DNA of 6,354 nt, taken from assembly GCA_024640445.1 (NCBI GenBank), contig JAHEEZ010000208.1, forward strand, positions 1 through 6,354, written 5' to 3'. Made by a program: the position numbers and the translations under genes. The DNA is from Acidobacteriota bacterium. Lineage in GTDB: Bacteria; Acidobacteriota; Blastocatellia; Pyrinomonadales; Pyrinomonadaceae. How positions within the stretch are numbered: the first letter of the stretch is position 1; each line of letters begins with the position of its first letter. Shown piece after piece: positions 1-4,612 of the stretch. The notes under the pieces are model-generated. The model did not search any database. It saw only the letters and a program-made list of their open reading frames with translations, and was not told where the DNA came from.

Positions 1-102
1 GTTCGCGCCCAGCCTTCCGCCGGACCAGTCCCATCCGAGCATCGCCAGAGGCACGAAGGCGTTGACCGCGATCAATATCTTGTTGAAACCGTAATCGCGC
101 AT
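1..102 (-). CDS. msrQ: MsrQ, heme-binding membrane subunit of the MsrPQ system (N-terminal part only)
   Basis: Only the first 34 codons are in the window; the gene runs off the left edge. The reading starts MRDYGFNKILIAVNAFVPLA and continues with a WDWSGGRLGAN stretch, which resembles the first transmembrane helix and the following G-x-LGA(N/D)P loop of MsrQ (formerly YedZ). In the known system MsrQ is a b-type heme membrane protein that passes electrons from the respiratory chain or a flavin reductase to periplasmic MsrP. The ATG lies 7 bp after the msrP stop codon, and an AAAGGA ribosome site overlaps that stop, so the two genes are surely co-transcribed and probably translationally coupled. 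The identification rests on a short N-terminus plus the msrP neighbour, a pairing found across many proteobacteria and acidobacteria. Confidence 0.85.
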   Translation of the reverse strand, partial: MRDYGFNKILIAVNAFVPLAMLGWDWSGGRLGAN

Positions 103-109
103 TTTCCTT

Positions 110-1102
110 TCAGAAATTCTTTCTGAGGTCCATTCCCTTGTAGAGTGCGGCTACCTCTTCCGCGTAACCGTTGAACATCAACGTGTCGCGCCTGCCGTAT
201 TCTCCGATCCTGCGCTCAGTCGCCTGAGACCAGCGAGGATGGTCGACCTCCGGATTTACGTTCGAATAGAAGCCGTATTCGTCCGGAGCCGCCGCGCTCC
301 AGGTCGTAGGAGGCTGCCTCTCCGTGAATGTTATCCTGACAATCGACTTGATTCCCTTAAAACCATACTTCCAGGGGACAACGAGCCTGATCGGAGCCCC
401 ATTCTGATTCGGCAGGAGTTTCCCATACAGCCCCGTGGCCAACGTTGCGAGCGGATGCATCGCCTCATCCATACGAAGCCCTTCAACATAGGGGAACGGG
501 ATTCCGGCGAACAGGTTTCCCATAGCGTTCGGCGCATTAGGTAGTTCAACCGACGGTCCCGAGGGATTGGCGCCGCCGTAATACGTCTGGAAAGCCACAT
601 ACTTCGCCGAACTAAGGGGCTCTGCCTTCGCGATCAACTTACTTAGCGGGAATCCGACCCAGGGGATAACCATCGACCATCCTTCGACGCAACGGTGCCG
701 ATAGATCCGCTCCTCCTGTTCTATCTTCAGCAGGTCCTCTATCCCCAAAACCTTCGGCTTAGCGACCAGTCCGTCCACACTCACAGTCCATGGCCGCGCC
801 ACGAAGTCCTCGGCCAGAGACGCTACCCCGCGTTTGTCGGTCGAGAATTCGTAGAAGTTGTTGTAGTTGGTGATGTCCTCAAACGAGGTCTTTTCGTCGG
901 CGAGAACCGATTCCGACCGGGCTATGTCATCTATGTTCGCCGTGACGACCTCTTTGGGCGGCGGCGGATTCAAAAGCCGGTATCCGATCCCGGTGGCGGC
1001 AGCCGTGCCGGCGAGCGTCGCGGCACGAATGAAGTTCCTGCGGTTCAGGTACGTGCTCTCGTCCGTGATATCTGAAGACTTGATCTTGTCGCTTGCTCCC
1101 AT
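110..1102 (-). CDS. msrP: MsrP, periplasmic Mo-dependent protein-methionine-sulfoxide reductase catalytic subunit
   Basis: The protein has 330 residues from the chosen start (E. coli MsrP/YedY has 334). It reduces methionine sulfoxide in oxidised periplasmic proteins, using a molybdopterin cofactor and electrons from MsrQ. A twin-arginine signal, RRNFIR at residues 21-26, followed by an Ala/Gly-rich hydrophobic stretch, indicates Tat export with folded cofactor. The sulfite-oxidase-type fold is marked by NYNNFYEF, then ERIYRHRCVEGWSMVIPW, where Cys138 is the expected Mo ligand, then FPYVEGLRMDEAMHPL, PNQNGAPIRLVVPWKYGFK and AAPDEYGFYSNVNPEVDHPRW. All of these follow the E. coli protein closely. 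The frame is open to an ATG at 1168, but the family normally begins about 20 residues before the twin arginines, which selects the ATG at 1102 (weak GGCGG site upstream). I see no convincing promoter in the gap to deoC. msrQ follows. Confidence 0.95.
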   Translation of the reverse strand: MGASDKIKSSDITDESTYLNRRNFIRAATLAGTAAATGIGYRLLNPPPPKEVVTANIDDIARSESVLADEKTSFEDITNYNNFYEFSTDKRGVASLAEDFVARPWTVSVDGLVAKPKVLGIEDLLKIEQEERIYRHRCVEGWSMVIPWVGFPLSKLIAKAEPLSSAKYVAFQTYYGGANPSGPSVELPNAPNAMGNLFAGIPFPYVEGLRMDEAMHPLATLATGLYGKLLPNQNGAPIRLVVPWKYGFKGIKSIVRITFTERQPPTTWSAAAPDEYGFYSNVNPEVDHPRWSQATERRIGEYGRRDTLMFNGYAEEVAALYKGMDLRKNF

Positions 1103-1267
1103 AATAACCGCCGCCAAGTAAGATGTTCGAAACCACGACGGTTTCAGATTCCCTTTAACCTGAATCATTCCGAATGGTGGTCTTGTTATTCCGTTGAGAA
1201 GGGAAGAGTGATGGTTGCTAGGGGATGAGCGGAGTTGCGGGCTGACAGGAATAGGTATTGAGGCGGG
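1103..1267. other. Spacer between deoC and msrP
   Basis: This 165-bp gap separates the deoC stop from the msrP start, both on the minus strand. No strong hairpin followed by a T-run and no good -35/-10 pair stands out on the minus strand. The msrP frame stays open through 1168, so part of the gap could encode a longer N-terminus, but family alignment argues against it. The gap size suggests that msrPQ has its own promoter, which I cannot place. Confidence 0.4.
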
Positions 1268-2119
1268 CTAATAGCTGCTCTGCGCGGCGGTGACCGTTCC
1301 GCCTTCCGCTTCCTGCGCGATCTTGACCCCGACCGATGCCCCGATCCTGGTCGCGCCAGCCTCGAACATTTTTCTCGCGTCGTCGATCCCTTTCACGCCG
1401 CCTGAAGCCTTTACTCCGAGCGCCTTGCCGACAGTTCTTCGCATAAGCCTGACGTCTTCAACGGTCGCTCCGCCTTTCGAGAATCCGGTCGAGGTCTTCA
1501 CAAAATCCGCACCGGCGTTCCTTGATGCCAGACACGCCCGGACCTTCTCGTCATCGGTAAGCAGCGCCGTTTCGATAATGACCTTGCAGAGAACTCCATT
1601 CTCGTGCGCCGCCTCGGCAACGGCTCGCACGTCATCTTCAACGGCGCAGTCGTCGCCTGATTTAAGGGCGCCGACGTTGATGACCATATCGACTTCCTTT
1701 GCTCCGTTGAAGATCGCACGGCGGGCTTCAAAGGCCTTTACGTCTGAAAGCGTCGCTCCGAGCGGAAAACCGATCACCGTGCAAACAGGGACCTCGGTTC
1801 CCCTCAAGAATTCCGAGGCTTTCTTTACCCATACAGGATTGACGCAGACCGAAGCGAACCCGTATTTTGCCGCCTCTTCACACAACTTCCGGATGTCGGC
1901 CTCGCTCGCTTCTGGTTTGAGCAATGTGTGATCGATGAGAGAAGCCCAGTCGTGCGCGGTGGCAGTTTCGCCAAGCACGATACCGATCCTTGACGCTCCC
2001 GCATCGACGATACGCTCGACATCCGCACGGCAAAACGTCGGGCAGGAATCTTCGTCGAGTCTCGCAAGAACGAGGTCGGTAATTTGCTCAACCAGTTGTT
2101 CGTGGTTCGCTTTTTCCAT
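1268..2119 (-). CDS. deoC: Deoxyribose-phosphate aldolase with N-terminal microcompartment-targeting-like extension
   Basis: This class I aldolase of 283 residues should split 2-deoxyribose-5-phosphate into acetaldehyde and glyceraldehyde-3-phosphate. The core begins at LIDHTLLKP (61-69). It keeps Asp144 (EVDMVINVG), the Schiff-base Lys208 (DFVKTSTGFS) and Lys237 (GVKASGGVKG), the three catalytic residues known from the E. coli enzyme. The phosphate loop is AGATRIGASVG (254-264). E. coli DeoC has 259 residues and starts close to its core, whereas this protein has about 58 extra N-terminal residues. Residues 7-21 (EQLVEQITDLVLARL) form an amphipathic helix of the encapsulation-peptide type, followed by a Cys/Asp-containing linker. 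The ATG is 5 bp after the rpiB stop, with a GAAGG site overlapping that stop, so it is the second gene of an rpiB-deoC operon. Catalysis is secure; shell targeting is inferred. Confidence 0.94.
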   Translation of the reverse strand: MEKANHEQLVEQITDLVLARLDEDSCPTFCRADVERIVDAGASRIGIVLGETATAHDWASLIDHTLLKPEASEADIRKLCEEAAKYGFASVCVNPVWVKKASEFLRGTEVPVCTVIGFPLGATLSDVKAFEARRAIFNGAKEVDMVINVGALKSGDDCAVEDDVRAVAEAAHENGVLCKVIIETALLTDDEKVRACLASRNAGADFVKTSTGFSKGGATVEDVRLMRRTVGKALGVKASGGVKGIDDARKMFEAGATRIGASVGVKIAQEAEGGTVTAAQSSY

Positions 2120-2124
2120 CGCCT

Positions 2125-2904
2125 TCAGGATCGGTTGTTGTACTGGCTTTCGATCGTCCTGATCTTGCCCACCCTCTTGATGTGCCTGGGCTCTGAGATC
2201 TCATGCGTAAGAAACGCATCGACGATCTCGCGTATCTCTTCAAAGCTGTTCTGTCCGCTTCCAAGCGTCAGGACGTTAGCCCCGTTATGCTCGCGGGAAT
2301 TCGTCGCGAGTGCCGAATTGTAGCACGCCGCCGCGAGAACCCCCGGCACCTTGTTCGCAGCCATCGCACTGCCAATTCCAGCCCCGTCGATGATGATCCC
2401 GACGTCCGCCTGCCGGCGTGCGACCGCCTGAGCGACGGCATGTGCAAAATCAGGGTAATCCACCGAAGCTTTCGAATCCGTTCCGAAATCCCGGACTTTC
2501 AAACCCAGCCCGCCAAGATACATCGCGAGCCTCGATTTCATCTCGAACCCGCCATGGTCGGAGCCGATCGCTACTGAAGATACCTTTAGCGAAGCATGTC
2601 TTTCTTCCTTTTTTACTAGCTTGATCTTCTTTGCAGAAACGATATCTGAAGCAAGAGGGGTGAATTTGACGCCTTCCGAAACCCGGAGGCGGGCGCCTTC
2701 GCCCAACCCGCGAAGATCGTCCTCCGTGATCAGGGACTTCGCGGATTCGTCACGGTCAAAGTCCTTTGGCGGCTCGTCCGGAAGCGAATTAACGCGGAGG
2801 TGTTTAGGATAGACCTCCGGTTCTTGCTTTTCCGAAGACGCGGAAGCCAGAACCTGTCGGACGAGTTCCCTCACCCTGTCGCGTTTTTCATTGTCTGCTG
2901 ACAT
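2125..2904 (-). CDS. rpiB: RpiB/LacAB-family sugar-phosphate isomerase with long N-terminal extension (SPU microcompartment type)
   Basis: From the ATG at 2904 the protein has 259 residues, against about 150 for ordinary RpiB. Residues 108-259 are the isomerase domain: VAIGSDHGGFEMK with Asp116-His117, VDYPDFAHAVAQAV, IIIDGAGIGSAMAANKVPG, and NSREHNGANVL with His206. The family interconverts ribose-5-phosphate and ribulose-5-phosphate. At residue 173 there is Asp where E. coli-type RpiB has its catalytic Cys66 (ICGTG), so the substrate or mechanism may differ. Residues 6-20 (RDRVRELVRQVLASA) form an amphipathic helix like a BMC encapsulation peptide. Residues 59-99 are a short ITEDDL...FTPLASDI module that resembles the N-terminus of EutT. 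The start is set by the promoter: the longer frame opening at 2952 lies inside the -10 element. It is first in the operon with deoC. Confidence 0.88.
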   Translation of the reverse strand: MSADNEKRDRVRELVRQVLASASSEKQEPEVYPKHLRVNSLPDEPPKDFDRDESAKSLITEDDLRGLGEGARLRVSEGVKFTPLASDIVSAKKIKLVKKEERHASLKVSSVAIGSDHGGFEMKSRLAMYLGGLGLKVRDFGTDSKASVDYPDFAHAVAQAVARRQADVGIIIDGAGIGSAMAANKVPGVLAAACYNSALATNSREHNGANVLTLGSGQNSFEEIREIVDAFLTHEISEPRHIKRVGKIRTIESQYNNRS

Positions 2905-2930
2905 TGATCGAGATGATCTCCCGGACCGGT

Positions 2931-2959
2931 TTGACGTTTGAAAGTACCTCAAATAGTAT
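2931..2959 (+). promoter_or_regulatory. Sigma70-like promoter for hpt
   Basis: TTGACG (2931-2936), a 17-base spacer and TAGTAT (2954-2959) make a near-consensus promoter. The predicted start point is around 2966, so the leader before the GTG start at 3003 would be about 37 nt and contains the ribosome site. This rules out the upstream ATG at 2904 as the hpt start. Confidence 0.6.
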
Positions 2960-2981
2960 TGCCAATTATCTTTTCAATCAA
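2953..2981 (-). promoter_or_regulatory. Sigma70-like promoter for rpiB-deoC
   Basis: Read on the minus strand, TTGATT (2981-2976) is followed by exactly 17 bases and then TACTAT (2958-2953). Transcription would start near 2946, giving a leader of about 40 nt before the rpiB ATG at 2904. The -10 box occupies nearly the same bases as that of the hpt promoter on the other strand. Confidence 0.55.
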
Positions 2982-2986
2982 ACATC

Positions 2987-2992
2987 GGAGGG
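2987..2992 (+). promoter_or_regulatory. Shine-Dalgarno site that decides the hpt start
   Basis: GGAGGG is the strongest ribosome site in the area and sits 10 bases before a GTG at 3003 in the hpt frame. The later ATG at 3060 has only a weak GGAAG in front, and the ATG at 2904 precedes the promoter. Confidence 0.6.
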
Positions 2993-3002
2993 TTATTTCA
3001 GA

Positions 3003-3575
3003 GTGACAACTGAATCCACCGCGCGGGAGTCGGAATTCGGAAATTCAAACCTGGAAGTGATGATCTCGCAGGAAGACATCGCCTCGCGAGTACGTGTGCT
3101 AGGAGCGGAGATCACAAAGGAATACGCCGGAAAAGACCTGGTGCTGATCGGGGTACTGAAAGGGTCCTGCGTCTTTATGTCGGACCTTATGCGGCACATA
3201 GACCTCCCAATGGACATCGACTTTATGGCGGTCGCCAGCTACAAGGACGGCACCGTTTCCTCTGGTGACGTAGAGATCCTTAAGGATCTGACGAAGCCGA
3301 TTCGCGGCAAGGATGTGATCCTGATCGAGGACATCATCGACACAGGCCTCACGCTGCACAGGCTAGTGGACATACTTGGAACACGCGGTGCCAATTCGAT
3401 CAGAATTGCCACACTTCTCGACAAGCCCGAGCCGAGGATCAAAAAAGAAGTGAAAGTCGATTATTGCGGGTTTGAAATACCCAACAAGTTCGTCGTCGGT
3501 TACGGTCTCGACGTCGCGGGCCGCTTCCGGAACTTGCCGTTTGTAGCGATCATCAAAGATCCCGATCAACTCTGA
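3003..3575 (+). CDS. hpt: Hypoxanthine(-guanine) phosphoribosyltransferase
   Basis: The gene encodes 190 residues from the GTG start (family members are about 175-190). The enzyme joins hypoxanthine or guanine to PRPP, giving IMP or GMP plus pyrophosphate, in cytoplasmic purine salvage. The PRPP-binding signature is VILIEDIIDTGLTL (residues about 105-118, with the acidic pair Glu109-Asp110). The earlier LIGVLKGSCVF loop holds the pyrophosphate-binding Lys-Gly. The usual flexible-loop SYKDGTVSSG, the base-contacting DKPEPR lysine and a C-terminal FVVGYGLDVAGRFRNLPFV all match Hpt rather than adenine or xanthine enzymes. A 20-residue polar lead-in (TTESTARESEF...) precedes the fold. The gene is transcribed divergently from rpiB-deoC out of a shared control region, and no gene follows it in the same transcript before the repeat array. 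Confidence 0.95.
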   Translation: MTTESTARESEFGNSNLEVMISQEDIASRVRVLGAEITKEYAGKDLVLIGVLKGSCVFMSDLMRHIDLPMDIDFMAVASYKDGTVSSGDVEILKDLTKPIRGKDVILIEDIIDTGLTLHRLVDILGTRGANSIRIATLLDKPEPRIKKEVKVDYCGFEIPNKFVVGYGLDVAGRFRNLPFVAIIKDPDQL

Positions 3576-3608
3576 TCCGGAAAAGGACTCCCCCACTCAA
3601 CTTTTAGG

Positions 3609-3635
3609 CAGAAACGCGACCGTCACGGAGCGTCC
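3609..3635 (+). repeat. REP-like repeat, left copy 1
   Basis: This 27-nt unit begins CAGAAACGCGACCG and ends GGAGCGTCC. It is the outermost left copy, 33 bp after the hpt stop. Its centre reads CCGTCACGG, which can form its own 3-bp stem with a TCA loop. The spacer to the next copy is 8 bp. Confidence 0.85.
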
Positions 3636-3643
3636 CCCCAAGG

Positions 3644-3670
3644 CAGAAACGCGACCGTCAGGGAGCGTGC
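3644..3670 (+). repeat. REP-like repeat, left copy 2
   Basis: This copy is the best consensus: CAGAAACGCGACCG, then TCAGGGAGCGTGC. The part CGC-GA-CC-GTCA-GG-GA-GCG can fold as a hairpin with a tandem G-A mismatch in the stem. The spacer to copy 3 is 7 bp. Confidence 0.88.
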
Positions 3671-3677
3671 CCTAAAT

Positions 3678-3704
3678 CAGAAACGCGACCGCCAGGGAGC
3701 GTGC
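3678..3704 (+). repeat. REP-like repeat, left copy 3
   Basis: It is identical to copy 2 except for one base in the predicted loop (GCCA in place of GTCA). The spacer to copy 4 is 8 bp, so the array has a period of 34-35 bp. Confidence 0.88.
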
Positions 3705-3712
3705 CACCAGAT

Positions 3713-3739
3713 CAGAAACGCGACCGCCAGGGAGTTTTT
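3713..3739 (+). repeat. REP-like repeat, left copy 4 (3' end degenerate)
   Basis: The first 22 bases match copy 3, but after GGGAG the sequence runs into a six-T tract (3735-3740) instead of CGTGC. The outer CGC/GCG stem is therefore lost. It is the copy nearest the transposase gene. Confidence 0.8.
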
Positions 3740-3820
3740 TGCAGCGCTGTGGGCAGCAACGCCCCTGAGAGAAAGTAATGACAATCCAAGTCACGTTTCG
3801 AATTGAACGCAAAGAAGTAT

Positions 3821-3843
3821 GTTGAACGAATTTCTTCTTCAAC
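3821..3843. repeat. Imperfect palindrome (possible stem-loop) upstream of the transposase
   Basis: GTTGAA, a single C, and GAA pair with TTC and TTCAAC around a TTTC loop. This gives a nine-base-pair stem with one bulged base. It is not followed by a T-run, so it is not a standard terminator. It could be a structural DNA site of the element or a transcript structure. Confidence 0.35.
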
Positions 3844-3884
3844 GCTCGATTCTTACCCATAAGGAGTGCTTATTTACTCATTGC

Positions 3885-3913
3885 TCGACAAATCTACTAA
3901 GTATTCCTAAACT
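3885..3913 (+). promoter_or_regulatory. Possible promoter for the RAYT transposase
   Basis: TCGACA (3885-3890), a 17-base spacer and TAAACT (3908-3913) fit a sigma70 promoter moderately (5/6 and 4/6). The start point would fall near 3920, about 30 bases before the ATG. In such an AT-rich stretch chance matches are common. Confidence 0.33.
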
Positions 3914-3949
3914 TGTTTTCTCAATTTCGTTTAGGGGCCTCATCCTCTT

Positions 3950-4504
3950 ATGCGACACCACTATTATGAAGAATGGGACGAAAACCCATTTCCACTGGCT
4001 TACCTGATTACTCTCCGCACTTACGCTACTTGGCTGCACGGAGACCTTCGGGGTTGGGTAGATACACACCACCGACGTAACGTATATGGTTCTCCTCGTG
4101 GCACCCAAAATACTCCGCTTTCAGAGAATATGAAGAGAAGGGCACTGCAAGATCCTGTGCGCCTTGATTCCCAGTGCCGGGTGTTTGTAGAGTCAGCGGT
4201 CAGCGAGGTATGTCGGCATCGCGGTTATTTGCTCCGTGCCGTGAATGTACGATCCAATCATCTCCACACAGTCGTAACTGGCGCGGTGCCACCGGAAAAG
4301 ATAGCGAATACAATCAAAGCATACTCAACGCGCAGACTTCGCGCTGAGGGCCGATTCTTTACTGATGATCGGGTTTGGTCAAGAGGGTGTTCGCGCAAAT
4401 ACCTATGGAAGCCACATCAGGTTGAAGCTGCAACTGATTATGTTCTTTACAGTCAAGGATTGCTGCCGTTTGAAGATGGGGAGTGGAATCCGAAACGAAA
4501 ATGA
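3950..4504 (+). CDS. RAYT / IS200-like Y1 (HUH) transposase, REP-associated
   Basis: The protein has 184 residues. It belongs to the single-strand-DNA HUH transposases (TnpA_REP/RAYT group), which cut and join at REP hairpins through a phosphotyrosine bond. The HUH metal motif is NHLHTVV (His104 and His106). The likely nucleophile is Tyr164 in a C-terminal helix, DYVLYSQG, with Gln169 as the usual metal-ligand partner. The N-terminal LAYLITLRTYATWLHGDLRGWVDTHHR is typical of the TWLHGD subgroup I associate with acidobacteria and planctomycetes. The ATG has no good ribosome site (AGGGG lies about 13 bases upstream), so expression is probably low. Four direct REP-like repeats lie upstream and two inverted copies downstream, which is what a RAYT locus should look like. 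The frame is intact and both catalytic motifs are present, so it may be active. Confidence 0.85.
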   Translation: MRHHYYEEWDENPFPLAYLITLRTYATWLHGDLRGWVDTHHRRNVYGSPRGTQNTPLSENMKRRALQDPVRLDSQCRVFVESAVSEVCRHRGYLLRAVNVRSNHLHTVVTGAVPPEKIANTIKAYSTRRLRAEGRFFTDDRVWSRGCSRKYLWKPHQVEAATDYVLYSQGLLPFEDGEWNPKRK

Positions 4505-4530
4505 GCGACTGCTCTTTCCGGATCGTATCG

Positions 4531-4557
4531 GCACGCTCCCAAACAGTCGCGTTTCTG
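4531..4557 (-). repeat. REP-like repeat, right copy 1 (inverted)
   Basis: Read on the minus strand this is CAGAAACGCGAC, a variable TGTTT, then GGGAGCGTGC. It has the same length and ends as left copy 2, with changes confined to the central loop region. It begins 26 bp after the transposase stop. Confidence 0.85.
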
Positions 4558-4574
4558 CTCGCTCGTTTCCGCAC

Positions 4575-4601
4575 GCACGCTCCCTCACGGTCGCGTTTCT
4601 G
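4575..4601 (-). repeat. REP-like repeat, right copy 2 (inverted)
   Basis: Read on the minus strand it is identical to left copy 2 except for one loop base (GTGA in place of GTCA). It ends 11 bp before the stop of the DUF4286 gene and marks the right edge of the island. A 17-bp spacer separates it from right copy 1. Confidence 0.87.
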
Positions 4602-4612
4602 CCGGCTCCTCT

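Larger units (their letters stand above)
3741..3949. other. AT-rich leader of the transposase gene
   Basis: No convincing gene lies here. By hand count, 3771-3950 is about 37% GC, far below the flanking genes, which points to foreign origin. It contains an imperfect palindrome at 3821-3843 and a possible promoter at 3885-3913. A 62-codon open frame starting at 3819 overlaps the transposase gene in another frame and resembles nothing I know. Confidence 0.5.
3609..4601. mobile_element. RAYT/REP island (transposase flanked by inverted repeat groups)
   Basis: The 993-bp unit comprises four direct repeats, the AT-rich leader, the RAYT gene and two inverted repeats. It fits exactly between the 3' ends of hpt and the DUF4286 gene, as expected for an element tolerated in a convergent intergenic gap. 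I see no terminal inverted repeat or target duplication beyond the REP units. RAYTs are often resident genes that spread short REP units rather than moving themselves. Confidence 0.7.

Noticed and set aside
1103..1168. 22-residue N-terminal addition to MsrP
   Set aside because: It would place the twin-arginine motif unusually far from the N-terminus; homologues start at a position equivalent to the ATG at 1102.
1290..1931. 213-codon open frame on the plus strand
   Set aside because: It lies wholly opposite deoC, is Ser/Thr/Pro-rich as expected for the antisense of this gene, and matches no family; deoC has all catalytic motifs.
2905..2952. 16-residue N-terminal addition to RpiB
   Set aside because: The opening codon lies in the proposed -10 region, so it would not be in the transcript, and MSADNEKRDR starts directly before the targeting helix as in other cargo proteins.
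2904..3002. 33-residue N-terminal addition to Hpt from the ATG at 2904
   Set aside because: It begins upstream of the hpt promoter and encodes no known part of the family; the GTG at 3003 has a strong ribosome site at a usable distance.
3609..3739. Regularly spaced repeats that could suggest a CRISPR array
   Set aside because: Spacers are only 7-8 bp, inverted copies lie beyond a transposase gene, and no cas gene is present. A RAYT-associated REP array explains the pattern.
3741..3764. GGGC/GCCC and AGCGCT short palindromes as a terminator
   Set aside because: Stems are only 4 bp or fully palindromic without a loop, and no T-run follows.
3819..4007. 62-codon open frame overlapping the start of the transposase
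   Set aside because: No ribosome site, AT-rich sequence with hydrophobic low-information translation, and overlap with a clear gene in another frame.
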